From: Macrobrachium rosenbergii
Taxonomy: Eukaryota > Arthropoda > Malacostraca > Decapoda > Palaemonidae
Length of the DNA stretch: 64,000 nucleotides
Direction of reading: 5' to 3'
NCBI RefSeq assembly: GCF_040412425.1
Contig: NC_089777.1
Coordinates: 29,729,037 to 29,793,036, forward strand
Position 1 is the first letter of the stretch. The number at the start of each line of letters is the position of its first letter. Under the pieces are notes generated by a model that worked only from the letters and a program-made list of their open reading frames with translations, did not search any database and was not told the DNA's origin. Shown piece by piece: positions 1-55,980 of this stretch. Made by a program: the position numbers and the translations under genes.

Positions 1-294
1 GTCTTATTCAACTGATTAATGAATTTATTGATATAATTATGGGAATTGGCGTAATATTAAGCAATGGCTTTCATTCCGGAAAAAATTGCAATAGTGACAT
101 TAAGTTCGTGATTCATTGTACGAACAGGAAAAGTAAGAGTCTTCCGTTTCGTCACGCTTAGTTCCCGCTTCGACTTCCCCCTGTCATTTTGCTTAGCAGA
201 CAGCTGAATCAGTTCTACATGGCCTTTGCAAAGGAACTGTATATATCGCTACGAGGGCTGATTATTCCTCACGTGATTTTGTGTACCGTTTAGT

Positions 295-690
295 TTTCTG
301 TTAAAGAAAACTACTATGCCGGCTTTGTCTGTCCGTCCGCACTTTTCTGTCCGCCTTCAGATCTTAAAAATTACTCAGGCTAGAGGGCTGCAAATTGGTA
401 CGTTGATCACCCACCCTCCAGTCATCAATCATACCAAATTGCAGCCCTCTAGCCTCAGTGGTTTTTATTTTATTTAAGGTTAAAGTTAGCCATAATCGTG
501 CTTCTGGCAACGATATAGGCTAGGCCACCCGTGGGCCGTGGTTAAAGTTTCATGGGCCGAGGCTCATACAGCATTATACCGAGACCACCGAAAGATAGAT
601 CTGTTTTCTGTGACCTTGATTATACGCTGTAGCGGCTGTACAGAAAATTCGATTACGCGGAAGAGACTTCGGCGCATTTTTTACTTGTTT
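295..690. repeat. Interspersed repeat with long internal hairpin
   Basis: The block contains a near-perfect inverted repeat: the arm at 366-400 is complementary to 432-466, with a loop of about 31 bases. The rest is a mixed-composition, non-coding sequence unlike the AT-rich surroundings. I recognise its wording (hairpin arms around an AGGGCTGCAA core, then a motif with GGGCCGTGG) as a repeat common in decapod genomes, but that is from memory. Boundaries are approximate. It has no open frame. Confidence 0.6.
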
Positions 691-1235
691 TATTTCTAAC
701 TACTTTTCTCGTGTAAATATTTAGTGTTTGCAGGATTTGTGTCATTAGTCATAATGCGTGTGTTCTCGCGTAAAGTTCTGCCTTATTTCTTCAGCATTCC
801 TTTCGGCTGTATTGATATTTGTCATTCAAGCTCCTTTAGGTCAGGGAGAATTCTGAATGAATGTAAGGCTGTGAAGGCGTAACGAAGTTATCAAGTATCA
901 TAAGAGTAATTTCTCCCGGTCAAGATACTAGTTTCGACTTTCAAGATAATATTTTCTGGTCGCTTGATCGCTTCAATATCTTAACCTCTCTGTCCGCGAG
1001 TAACAAGCACAAGAGCAATTTTCTTTAATGTAGATTACTTTCAAATAAGTGGGAAAAAACTAATGTACATTGTAAGATTAGAATAAAAAATGGCAAATTA
1101 TTAATTGTATATATTGTAGTAATTTGGTCATCGAACAATTACGCAACTTAATGAACCATACAGGGATATAATTATATCTCCCTTTCGAATTATTGACACC
1201 TCCACTTCACGGAAACCCTCCCCGCTGGGGGGGCG

Positions 1236-1540
1236 GGGGCTAAGTGCCACCAGTGCACCTCATGGGGTGCACTGAAGGCATTACTAAAGATTCTTTGCAG
1301 CGTCCCTTCGGCCCCTAGCTGCAACCCCTTTCATTCTTTTTACAGTACCTCCAGTCATATTATCTTTCTTCCGTCTTGCTATCCACACACTCCTAACAGT
1401 TATTTCATAGTGCGAGGTTTTCCTCCCGTTACACCTTTCAAACCTACATACTCTCAATTCCCTTTCCAGCGCTGAATGACCTCATAGGTCCCAGTGCTTG
1501 GGTTTTGTCCTAAACTATATTCCATTCCATTCACGGATCC
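1236..1540. repeat. Decapod-type interspersed repeat, copy A
   Basis: This is one of three related copies in the window. The diagnostic core GCAGCGTCCCTTCGG is followed by a T/C-rich section and ends with a GAATGACCTCATAGGTCCCA motif. The start has a small palindrome around a TGCACC..GGTGCA pair. It is probably a SINE-like or other non-autonomous family known to me from decapods. Its coding potential is nil. Confidence 0.65.
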
Positions 1541-1905
1541 CAGATATTCCTCTTGAAATTAGCAGACATTGCTAACTGTGAAGTGGTTATGTCTGCTTGG
1601 TATGTAATCGAGACGGGGGCAAAGGAATCACCTCATGCGACTTAATCTTACCAAGGTACGATTATTATCGTCCTTGCTTGCCGGCAAAGACCAGCGATTT
1701 CTCCTTTTTATGTGTGATAAGAACTGATGTATGACGGGAAGGGACATGGTGGTGGAATAAAATACGAAGCCAGAAGTGTATATACTACAACTGCTACTTC
1801 TGCTGTAACTTAGAAACCAATTCCTTGTGGTTTTATGGGCTTAACTTTCCGTGTGACGTGGTTGTGCAATAATAGTTGAAAGATACAGCTGTAGTTGAAA
1901 AAGTA

Positions 1906-2153
1906 ACTTTGCAGCGTCCCTTCGGACCCTAGCTGCGACCCTTTTCATTCTTTTTACTGGACCTCCATTCATATTCTCTTTTTTTTTCATCTTACTTTCC
2001 GCCCTTTCCTAACAATTGTTTCGTAATGCGACTGCGAGGTTTTCCTCCTGTTACACTCTTCCAACCTTTCTACTTGCAATTTCCCTTTCAGCGTTGAATG
2101 ACCTCATAGGTCCCAGCGCTTGGCCTTTGGCCAAAATTTTGTATTCCATTCCG
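1906..2153. repeat. Decapod-type interspersed repeat, copy B (truncated)
   Basis: This is a second copy of the family at 1236-1540, in the same orientation. It starts at the GCAGCGTCCCTTCGG core and ends after the GACCTCATAGGTCCCA motif. It lacks the preceding palindromic head of copy A. Two copies 370 bp apart in one orientation suggest either independent insertions or a local duplication. Confidence 0.65.
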
Positions 2154-2548
2154 CAATACATTAGCTATAGATTAGTTGTTACCTGTCGCAGTGAAAGTTG
2201 TAGTATCAGTTATGGGGAAAAGAGAGAATGTGTATAAATAAAATGCTAGACTGTTTAGTGCAAATATAGGCAAAGGAAAAGGATTGTACCCAGAGGGGAC
2301 TCCGGCACCATGCTGTCTAGCCAATCCTCGAAGGCTCCTGTATTTTTTCACCAAGACGTAAAGGGAAGGATGTCAGTCTTATCACCGGTTGGAATTATTT
2401 ATAAAAACTTTAAGAAATTCGTTCGTTAACAAGAGCCATAAATGATAACTTAATTTTTGGCCCAAACAAAAAATTTATTTAGAGGAAGAGTACGAGATAA
2501 CTGTTCTTGTGTAAGTTTGGTGTGTACAGCATTTGCAGTTCCAGATAA

Positions 2549-2551
<3 letters not shown>

Positions 2552-2602
<51 letters not shown>

Positions 2603-2611
2603 TCTCTCTCA
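2552..2611. repeat. (TC)n microsatellite
   Basis: This is an almost pure dinucleotide TC run interrupted by one A near 2600. It lies about 230 bp upstream of the first recognised coding exon. Confidence 0.95.
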
Positions 2612-2838
2612 TTTACTTTCTACAAGTACTTGGTAATTTTAGAAACTATAAATACTTAAACCATTTCTATAAAACTGTTAATTCTCTGTAGTTTTGGAAT
2701 CTTGAAAAGGGTGTAGAAAATACAGTAGAAATGAAAAAATACAGTAGAAATACACCTGTACATATTATCTGAAGAAGTACTTTCACTGCATTTTGCATTC
2801 ATGGTCATAATTCCTTGTTTATTCCTGTGCTTTCACAG

Positions 2839-45819
<42,981 letters not shown>

Positions 45820-47116
45820 GTCTTTTCTTCATGTCTGGTGTATTTGTTTCGTGATTCACCCAATCTACTCACTCTCATGATGAGTTGAAATGTACCTTAA
45901 TATCATCGAACCAACACACTTGAATTGTAACAGTGATAAGTCTTGTTACAGCATCTTACTCTAGACTAGATTTTGTAGTTTTGACATGTACAGTAGTTCC
46001 ATGATACAAATTGCCTTTACTTGCATTAATACTTTATCTAAAAGACTAGTGTTTATTATAATGTCAGTGATTATAGTCAGGAAGTTTATATTAGTCTTTG
46101 GGTCCAATGGTGGGCAAGTTAGCGGTTATTATTTGTGATTATTATTACTTACAAAACCCACATTATATATTTGAATCTATATTTTTCCATCCATAAGAAT
46201 ACTTGTTAAGACTAAATACTGTATATTAGTACAGTATGCAGACAAGAATCATATTTTTGTAGTGATGGTTAAGTGTTGAAATCATAGACATTTGTCAAAA
46301 AAACTTTGCTTATAATTTCAGGTTTGTAAGTAACTTGGTATACAGCTTTATAGTAGTGCATGTGTGTTTCAATGTGATTATCTTTATTAGATGATTGCAA
46401 GCACAGTTATTGTTCATTTAATATTTTCCTGTCAGTAAGACTTCTTTGAATGGCAGAGTAAACAGGTAAGCAGTGAATAATTATAAAAAGGTAATAGAAG
46501 AGGAGTATACATATAATCATCAGCATCTCAGAGTTCTAGTTGAAAAGTAAATCATCCTTTTGTAGAGTCAATCTCCTTAGTGCCATAGTTAAGAAAATAT
46601 CTTACATAATCAGCTATTTTGACTAATTTTTTTGTCACTTTTTCAAGTTGCTGGTATTCTGTCTAAGATTCTTTTGAGCCCTTAGTTTTATAAGCATATC
46701 ATTGTAGTCTGATCATCATCATTCATTATGTCATAATATGCAAGAATACAACCATTCATAATAATAATTTGAAAGCATATGGTCATCATCATTCATATTA
46801 ATTAATAATGATATGCAATCATACAATCATATTTTACTGAATGTGTGTTATTAGCATGCATTTAGTGCCTTTTAATTATTTTTAGTTACTTTTTGTAATA
46901 TTTTCTCCACTTTGTACAGATGAAGACTTGTAGGAATGTAATTAAGATTAGATAATTCTGTGAAAAGAGTCATACAGACATCATGGCAATGTCCAAGCAT
47001 AAAAGATTATTGGGTAATTTACATTTCATTTTTACAAAGTAAGTGTTGTGATTTGTAATTTGTCGGCTGTTGTAACAAGTTCCCTGTTATTAATAAGCTG
47101 AACTGTTAGAATTTGT

Positions 47117-47122
47117 AATAAA
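47117..47122 (+). promoter_or_regulatory. Candidate poly(A) signal for gene 1
   Basis: This is an AATAAA hexamer about 1.3 kb after the stop codon. A second one is at 48433. AT-rich sequence makes chance hits likely, so this is only a candidate 3' end. Confidence 0.25.
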
Positions 47123-49219
47123 TTCACCATGGTTCATACTATTGGAGAATATTAACCATTATACTTGAGAAATTTTGAAAAACATTGTGTTTCACAGATA
47201 CAAGTGATTAAGTATGTACATAGTCTGTGATAGTTGGTCCTCCTGGAAGGTTAACCGATGTACTTTGCAAACAATTACTGTACTGTTTTTGCTGTCCTTC
47301 TCTTTATCCTTAGATTGATTGCAATCTATAGTGTTTCAGGCTTAGGAGGAATCGGTGATATTTTGTAAAACGACAAGAAAATGAGATTTCGATGTCAAAC
47401 GTTCTTGTTTGACTGTTAATCTATATAAAAGATGCAATTCAAGTTTTTTTATTCAAGTTTTTTCATGTGTAGGAGGTTACTTCTTAGGTTCAGGCAGTTG
47501 CTTGATTAGATTTGAAGATGTGCACTTTGTACTAGTATTTCTTTGATTTCTTGAGTCATGTAGTTTAAAGATTTAAGGGGCCTACACTAAAATATGCCGT
47601 GTTTCCTTTGATGCAACAGGAACTTTTTAATGCCAAGATATATATGATAGATATAGGCTTCAGTTCCTTCCCCTTTTGACTTCATATACTGTCAGGCTAT
47701 TTATCTGTCATTCGTTAGACAAAACATATGAATATATTTCAGATATTTCCTAATTAAGAGTGCACAGCATATTAGAGGATTTGCTTTGATCTGAATGCAA
47801 TTCAGTGACTTGGCATACTTAAAAGTTAAAATGTTAATCTCTTGAGAACATTTCAAAAACACTGCTACTTTTTGTGATGTACATATATTGTTATAATTTA
47901 ACTGTGAAGAGTTTATCAATGGCTTCTAAAAGCTCAAGGGTTTTCTTTTCATTTCATAAGATGTAGGAATGTTTATTGTTAAGAACTAAGAAGTTTTACT
48001 AAGGTGATAGATTATCTTTTGAATAATTTGCACTAAAGACTTGTGATGTTGGAAAGATGTCTTGAATTTTATCAAAATACACTTTATCCTTAATACTGTA
48101 TATTAAGCCTTTTTGATCATATATATAATCTCAAACTATTTGCTTATCTTTTTAGAAATTTTGATACATTTGCATGAAAATAAGATTTATTGTCATGGCT
48201 TCATACGCATGAATTTAAGAATATTTCAAGATGTGTGTTAATCACAAACTGCAATGAAGTTTGTATATCTTTTTGTAAGATTTTTATATTCAGTATATTT
48301 GCATGGGACTAAGATTTATTGTTATGGCATAATTATTGATGATGACAGACTCATGAATTTAATAATACTTTTGTGTGTTAACAACAGTCAGGTAAAGCTT
48401 GTGAAAGTGGTTTTGGTGATGGGACTGTGGGAAATAAATTTTCCTCTTGCCCATTTACGTAACCATGATTGAGGAAGTGATTTCTTTGTCACTTAGCACA
48501 ACCAATTTATGAATGCAATTTTGAAGAGCTCTATCTTAAATAGGAGTGTTATTATGTTGCCATTTAATTTATTGGTGAGTTTTCTGGTATCACCCACATT
48601 GCCAAAATCATCATCCAGTTTTTGTGCTGGTATTGTATATGACCTTGGAGAATATAAATTTTCATGGAAGCATGGTTGTAGGTATACATTGTAACTTACG
48701 AAAATTCTCTTAGTTGTAACTAGAGAGGTAGGTTTTATAATAGTGATTTATTTGCAGTTTGTTATAAAACTTGGAGGATAATTCCTGGGAACTCATGGAA
48801 TAATGGCTCTTGGTGCCGTAAGTTTTGTTACAGTCAGTAAACAGCCTTTTTTCAAATAATTTAAGGAGTTTGGGAATCATAAACTAGTGGCTGGCAGAAT
48901 TGATAGAACATCCACAGCTTAGCTGGAGACAGTACATTTGGACATCATAATTATTACTAGGCAGTTCAGCTAGACTGTTGAGTTCAACAGTGATATTTGA
49001 TTTGCATAACAAGAAGTTTAAAGAATCAGAGAACCTTGGAAAGCATTCAGTTTACAAGAATAAGCTACAGTGCTGTGTTGCTTAATGTCTTGGATATGTT
49101 CCAGTCAGTTGGGTATTATACAACCAGGATGTTTGGCTGACATATCATATATACACTGTTGAACAACCTGTTACAACATACTGTGCATACACTGACTTCC
49201 ATGTATGTGATGTTTTCCT

Positions 49220-50720
49220 TGATACACATAGTACTGGACAGATGCCATGATCCCTGGGATGGTCAAGGGGTTGTTAAGCATGTCTTCCTCTCTCTTGGGA
49301 GAGGATCCAGCTTGTGCTTCTGAGGATCTGACGAGCCTGGACGGTCCTTCTCCTCCAGAATTTCAGTAGACCAAGCTGGAGCAGGATTTCTGAGAGATAA
49401 TCATACTCATTTGCAAATAAGTATGATTTTGAAACCTCTCGTAGGTTTCCATGGCCCCACACTTGGCCCTTGTCTCATTAATCAAGCTTGCCATTTGGTG
49501 CACCCCTAAAGTGAGACATTTGGTCAGGTTGCTATGGTCCCAGCTTACTCTTGGTGTCTTGGGCCAAGTGAAATCTCGATTTCCGCAAGATGCGATGACT
49601 ATTTCTTTAGCATTTGGCTCATCAGTCTGCAGGCTGATGAACAATCTCCTGCAGGAAAGACTCCCCCTGAAATACACCCTCCTTGGCTGCCAAGTCTGGT
49701 GCCATGGAGCTTGTTGCTATGGCTTCCCTCCAGGCTGCCTTGTGGCTCAACCCTTGGTTGAACATGGCAGACTTCACTATGACAGTTTTTTCCATCTCGG
49801 GATGGGAGAGAAAAGTTCCTGAGGTTACTGGTATTGGGATGAAAGACACTTTTTGTTTTAAACCCAAGTGCCAACCTTTGGGGTGACTTCATGTTGAGGA
49901 TAGAGAGGTCCTTACTTCTTTAAGTAGCAGATAAGCTGTTGGAGCTTTGGGATTCTTATATGCTTGACCTATTTGTAACTGGGCTGACCGGGAAGCTTCC
50001 AGTGTTCCATTTTCCCTAAGCAGTGATGGAAGATGTATTCCAACACCAACAAAGTGGATGTTTACACCTTTCCACTTTTTGGCTTGATTTGTTGGACAAT
50101 CAACGGTTAACTTCAGGATCACCCTGGTTGCTCCTTGTTGGCCTCAAGCCAGGTGCTATCCAGATCTCCTTGTCTAGGCATCATGGGAAATTCCCCCTTG
50201 GCCTACTGTTCTGTGTCAGTTACATCCAGGAGGTAAAATCAGGCAGTCCACTCCCTTTAGCTTCACACTTGGAGGTTATCCAGTGTATCCTGTAAGAGAG
50301 ACACGTTTATGCAGGACTGTGAAGATGTTTGGGTACCTCCATCATTTCTCTGTTAACATGAACCAAAGAAAGTGGGTCACTATCTGTGATTGATGTCGTA
50401 GAAGGGATCTTTTTGGTTGGAGCATCTGTTCAGCAGACTTTCTTGTTCACCTTTGCCAAGACAAGCTTCTCTGTTTCCTCTGTGAAAGGCTATTGATGAT
50501 CAGCCTTGAGCTAGATTCCCAGACTGAAAGGCCTGGATCTCTCCTCTTTGGTGAAGCTGTCTATGCTCATGAGGAGTTTTGAACATTCTTGTATCTTTGG
50601 GAGCTTCATCCTCTCAAGTAGGATGTGATCCTCACCCTCTGCTGCCAAACCCTGTATAATGTAGACATTTTAAATGCCCATGCCTCTTAATATTTACTGA
50701 GGGTTCCAAACATCCCACTG
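49220..50720 (+). mobile_element. DIRS-like family 2 relic, internal part
   Basis: Several blocks match the relic in intron 6. GGGAGAGGATCCA is near 49300 (also near 17700). Near 50110-50190 the text decodes to TLVAPCWPQARCYPDLLV, the post-RNase H motif. At 50440-50640 there are paired phrases such as GAGACAAGC/AAGACAAGC and CTCATGAGGAG (also at 19250). The orientation is + like the intron 6 copy. Frames are broken and terminal repeats were not found. Confidence 0.65.
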
Positions 50721-51274
50721 GTGTTGGCTTTGCTGCAATATCTCCAGGTAGGGAAACTTAGTCCTCAACACTTATTGTTGTTTCTGTATTCTTATCAGAG
50801 CTTTCTGCAGTTTTATCTGTAAAGATCATTAAATATCCCCTAAACCAAAGTTTTTAACTTTGTTTTATTGCTATTGATCGATTTGAGATCATAGAGTCAC
50901 ATTTCTTGACCGTCATAAGACTTGCCAGAAGATTTGTTCTCGAGAAGTAAAAAGTGGAGCAAGAGACACGTGAAAACAGATGTACTGCTAGATGAAAGAA
51001 GTCAATATAGATTATGAAAATGCAGCTGAAGGTCAGAGAAACTTTGTGAAAAACCCTAGATTAACTTCAACATTTGTGAAAATGATTGTGGTACTACTGA
51101 TGTTCATTGTAATGAAAAGATAACAGAATTTGCAGAATGAAGCTGATAGTAACAAATCAAAGCAGTTTAAAAGTACAGTTTTGGAAATCAACAATACAAA
51201 AAGAATGACATATAAAAGTGGTATCGCTGTCTAACAAGCAGACATAGTTGTACAACAATAAACAGTTATGTATT

Positions 51275-51287
51275 TAATGGTCACACT
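51275..51287. repeat. Target-site duplication, 5' copy
   Basis: TAATGGTCACACT is identical to 51987-51999 and borders the truncated LINE on its 5' side. Confidence 0.85.
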
Positions 51288-51796
51288 CCCAGCCCATGTA
51301 GGCATTGAGGGTAATGAGAAAGCAGATAAAGCTGCAAAATTGGCTTGTACAATCCCCCCAACTACTATGAAAGCACCCATATGCAGACTGGCTAGCATCA
51401 GTTAAACCCTTAATTTATAGGGATTGGCAAAATGATTAGACAAATATACAAAAACAAACTAAAACAAATTAAGAACGAAGTTAAAAATGGCATTCTTCTA
51501 CCCAAAAGCAAAGAATCAATGAGGTTATTTTAACAAGACTCAGAATAGACACTCCAGACTCACACATGGTCATCTGATGTCAACTCCGCACACAAACCCA
51601 ATAACTTGTGAAAGATGTAACATCCCAGTAACAATCAAACACATCTTGATTGACTGTCCCAGATGGCATCATGAAAGAAAGACTTATTTACAAAATAAAT
51701 CAATAAAGGATATTCTAGCAGAAGGTAATAACTTTTCAATTAATAACATCATTCTCTTCCTAAACAAAATTAAATTGATAAGTAAAATATAATCTT

Positions 51797-51827
<31 letters not shown>

Positions 51828-51986
51828 TGATTGTTTTTTTAATTCCCCTCCTTTTTTATTATTTATTTATTTAGTTAACTACTTAATTTTTTTTATGTAC
51901 TCTTTCCCCCATTCTTTTCCCAGCCCGAGAAGAACCCTAAAAGAGTTCAGAGGTCTGGTTAAACAAATCATTTATAACTAACTAAC
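51288..51986 (+). mobile_element. 5'-truncated LINE with 13-bp target-site duplication
   Basis: The fragment starts inside RNase H (PAHVGIEGNEKADKAAKLA, the HVGIxGNExAD motif). It continues through a broken RxRI.T region to an open stretch ending with a C-x2-C-x7-H-x4-C knuckle at about 51607-51659. A 3' untranslated part with a long T run (51806-51829) follows, then a CAGCCC..GGTCTGGTTAAAC tail and ACTA repeats. TAATGGTCACACT occurs at both 51275-51287 and 51987-51999, a perfect target-site duplication. The unit is a typical abortive reverse-transcription product of a LINE with RNase H (I/Jockey-like; clade uncertain). Confidence 0.88.
51577..51792 (+). pseudogene. LINE ORF2 C-terminal fragment with CCHC knuckle
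   Basis: This is a 71-codon open frame. Its CERCNIPVTIKHILIDC segment is followed by a basic HHERKTYL. The knuckle terminates the polyproteins of many RNase H-bearing LINEs after the RIGHTxLTH motif. It is the natural end of ORF2, but there is no start or upstream part, so it is a fragment. Confidence 0.8.
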
Positions 51987-51999
51987 TAATGGTCACACT
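51987..51999. repeat. Target-site duplication, 3' copy
   Basis: This is the second copy of TAATGGTCACACT, directly after the ACTA-repeat tail of the LINE. Confidence 0.85.
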
Positions 52000-52418
52000 T
52001 CATGAATCATTCCATATACAGTGAGTAGAGAAAATAACACAGTATTGACTATGAAACATAAGTTTATCAGGCTTTCCTTTCATAATATTAATTTAATTAG
52101 TGTTAATTTTTTTTTAGAATTGCAAACTTTGATTCACTGGTCTTGTTAAACTACCAAATAATAACAAGTAAATAAATTTTTAAGGAAAACAATAAGTTTT
52201 TCCACAAGAGTTAAAATTTTCATAGAGCTTCAGATATTCAGAGATTTATACCTAACAGAACATTTGATTACTCTTATGTAACAGGTTAAGAAAATGGTGG
52301 ATGTGAAGAATAAATTTAAAAGATTTTATTCTAATACCTCTATGTAATGTTATTGCTTATGCGCTAATACGACAAGGCTATCTAGCAATCTGATCCTGTA
52401 CAAAGTAAGTGCCTTAGA

Positions 52419-52468
52419 ATCCAAATCATGATATACCAGATTTATCCAAATCATGATATACCAGATTT
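52419..52468. repeat. 25-bp tandem duplication
   Basis: The unit starting ATCCAAATCATGATATACCA is present twice in a row without a mismatch. Confidence 0.95.
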
Positions 52469-55400
52469 AAAGTCTAAAGCTAATGACTGCTTAAAATTTT
52501 GGTTAACTTTATATCAATGATATGTTCTTTCCAGCATCTTTGAAAGTGAAATTCATTGCTCTGTGAAATGTCCTTAGTGGTTGTCAAAGGAAACATATCT
52601 ATTCAGCAGTTTTTACCAAAAATTCTGATAAAGTAATAATTTTTGGAAACCCATTCTGAAACTGCTGTTTCTGCCTACTTTTGGAAGATTCCAAGATAAA
52701 GGGTATTTATGATTACATAAAGCAGTATGGGTAATGTCCTTCATTAAAATAATTTTAATGCAAATAATTAGGAAGCACTTAATTTTTTTTTTAATTCTTA
52801 GTAATTGTGATGAAAGATATTTACTTTAACAGAAGAAATCAGGGAACCAGGTAGAGCTATGAGTAACAGACAGCTTATCCAACATACTCTTGGATTGGTT
52901 GCTTGTATCAGATACGGATGCTTTGCAAAGACTTCAAAAAACGCAAGAAGCAGAGATATTAACTACCATTGATCAAACACTGCTGATAGCAGTTTTGGCA
53001 GTTAAATTACATACTGTAGAGTTGAGATGAAAATTAACGTAAAATACAGCATTATAAGGCAAGAGTTCAACTGGCAGTTAAAAATAAGAAGTGGGAAAAA
53101 TGTCTGAAACGCAGTGAAATATCTTAACCTCAACAGATTGATGCACTTGTTAAAAAACTTAAGGCAATATATATGTGACATTAAAGGACAATGACATGAG
53201 GCTAGTTACAGAGGCTCAGAGATGTAAAACACATGCCTTATTCAATAAAATTTTATACCAAACTGAATAGGATTTGATAAAAAGTAGAATGTTAGCATAG
53301 TAATAGCCCTTAGAAATTTTAATCTCCCCTCTAACTGGTTATGTACATCTTAGACCTCTAAGTTGAATCTGGACAATAGGCTCATCATCATATATATATT
53401 TTCTTTGTACTTAGGAAGAGTGTTATGTTAATTCAAACTAAATCAGTTGGCAAAGGACCAGATATCAGTTGTAATTTGCATTCTATTTCTTGAGCTGTAA
53501 TTCCATAATTTTCTATTTGAGAGTGCTGTGACATTTTTTACTATACTTCCCATTCATTTGCACTACTATATGACTTTTAGAGCAGTATTATAATTATATT
53601 ACCATTCACTTATTTCCTCAAGGTAATTAAAATGTGTGAACTGAACATACCATACAGTACTATAAAAGTTACTTGTCTTTTTAACAAATAATTACAGCTT
53701 TTATCCTGAAATGTTAGTTAGGGACCTGCTTTTTTCACTAAAGCTTGGTTATACTGTGTGACATACTTATTGGAACAATTTCTTGAAGCTGATTACTACT
53801 TTGTCAAGAAAATAGTAGTTTTGATATCTACACTATTTTGTATTGTCCTTGAAAAACTATAGGATACAGTATTTGTGTAAATTTATTAAAACCAGGACAA
53901 ATTTTCTCTTTTCACTACGCATAGAAAATGTAAATAATTTTTATAGTGTGGAAGACAAGTATATCCCATTATGTATTTGTTACTGAGCTTCTTAATTTGA
54001 AAATTAAAAATTCACTTTTTAGTTCTGCAAGTTAATTCCTTGCTATAGACCTCAGGTTTGGTGCCTGCAATAAGCTTACTTATTAATCATTTTCTTTTTA
54101 ATGTAGGATCAATTACAGGGTATTACTGTTTTTCATTTTCAAAGTGCTTCAGAGTGATTTTCATAGTCACAATCCTTGAAAGTACTGTATTATTTTCCTC
54201 TTTAAATGTACATTGCAATGTATTTTGTCTTTTTGTTTACTGCTTAGGTTTAAAAAACTGTATTGCACTAATTTTCTTTCCTCTATTCACTGCTCTGTCA
54301 TGAGAATCTGTCACACATCTAACAAACCACTGAAACCATTAGTAGGAATACTCTTACTCATCATCTCTGGTCAGTAGTGCCTGCAGATCAATAACTTAAG
54401 TGTATTTATGTTGAAAATTTAGTCAAGGCACAGTCTGCAACATAAGATTTTTGTTTGTTTATAAATTGTAGAAGTTTTTTGGCTGAATTTAAACAAAAGT
54501 CCTACTTCAGATGTGGTTTGAAGAGTAAGTGAACCTCAGGTAATTAGAAAGGCCGTGAGATTTTACTCTTCAGTGGTTTAACCCGTGATGTGATTTGTTG
54601 TGATCTTTTAGGAGTGATTTGTATGTTCGAGAATAACACAAGTGAGAGTTCATAGTTTTATGAGTTCATTATACTGTGTATTTTAAATGGTTGGAAATCA
54701 TCATGAGGAATATAGGATAAATATGAAAAATATTGATATATAATTACAGGACTTTATTCACAAGGTGACATGTAAATGCACTATTAGCAGCCAAAGTTGC
54801 TGCATATTTATATCATTCACAATAACCACACTGTAAAATGCTTGGATGCAATATTACTGTAAACATTGAGAACTGCATGAATCTTCATACTGTTAACTCA
54901 AAAGCCCTCTTAGTGATTTACTGAGAAATGACAGTGGATTTTATATTGGGTTAGATTTGACTACTAATAATAGTCGAGGAGAAATGCTGTAAAATACTAC
55001 CTGAATCTCAAGGGTGCTTAAGTTTATTATAAGCCTAGAGCTGATAAAATTCTCTATTTTGTGCTGTAAAATAGTTTGCTTATACATGATACTGTATTTA
55101 GGAAAATGGTGTTTGAACCGTGTGTTATATCTAAAATGAAGTTTTATTATTCAGAAGTGTGTGTAATATCAACATTTTCCATAAATGTCAAGGTACTGAA
55201 AATACTGTGTTTGTATTTTATTAACCCATACATTTTTGTTTACCTTGCTTATTACTTAATGTTTATTTAATTAGGTATGATAAAGTTTGCTGTATTCTAA
55301 ATTTCCTGAGTGTGTGTGTGTAAATGTAAAGGTTTTTTTTTAATGTTTTGTTTGGTAACAAAGCAGCATTCTTGGTGAGATTGGGTAAATATATTTTTCA

Positions 55401-55659
55401 CAATGTTCCCTCATGAGAGGGGTTCATTCGTACCAAGTTTTAGCTTTTTCGTAGCCATAGGGAAAATCTATATGAACATTAAAATATCCCCTATGTTGCC
55501 ATAATCCACAAAAATCATAACAATAACAGCACTGTATTCAGCTTGTTGAAGCCTTGTGAGGAGAGAAAAATTCAAACCTAAATGTTTATTCCTTTTCTGG
55601 GAACATATCTTGATAAAGTTTTATAGAACAGTATTAGAAATATGAAATGTAGATAAAAA

Positions 55660-55980
55660 AAAACTGGTTCTTACAGAAATAAACCTTTGCCTTTTAGGTA
55701 GGAGTATTCTTCAGGGAAAATTAGATATGGTCACTGAAACTTAAAAACAAGATGGTTAATTAGATAACGGTAGGCAGGCAAGTGGGAGTAAAATCCCAAT
55801 CACCTGCTGTTAGCCAGCACTTATTCTTTGGTCACAGTGGAGCAGTTTTGCTGTGCATTGACCATGTTGAATCTTCTTTCATAATTTTCTTATTGTATGT
55901 ATGGTATTTGTGCATTTTTTCAACACGAATTTGAATCAGAAAAGTGAACAACGGAAGCTGTGGAGGATGTAAGTGGGTAT
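55660..55980. repeat. DIRS-like family 2 terminal-repeat fragment
   Basis: The order GTAGGAGTATTCTTCAG, TGAAACTTAAAAACAAG, GTTAATTAGATAACGGTAGG, TCACCTGCTGTTAGCCAGCAC and TTATTGTATGTA parallels the left terminal region at 15825-16080. No partner end or linked coding relic was recognised downstream. Confidence 0.55.

Larger units (their letters stand above)
1..2838. other. Non-coding sequence upstream of first recognised exon
   Basis: I find no SLC5 N-terminal exons here (no first membrane segment or GSGHF-type motif) and no other gene. The stretch holds the hairpin repeat, two copies of the decapod-type repeat and the TC microsatellite. It is probably an intron of gene 1 whose 5' exons lie outside the window. 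Confidence 0.6.

Noticed and set aside
1..2838. Promoter or 5' exons of gene 1
   Set aside because: No N-terminal SLC5 text, start codon context or core promoter could be supported; the stretch is mostly repeats.
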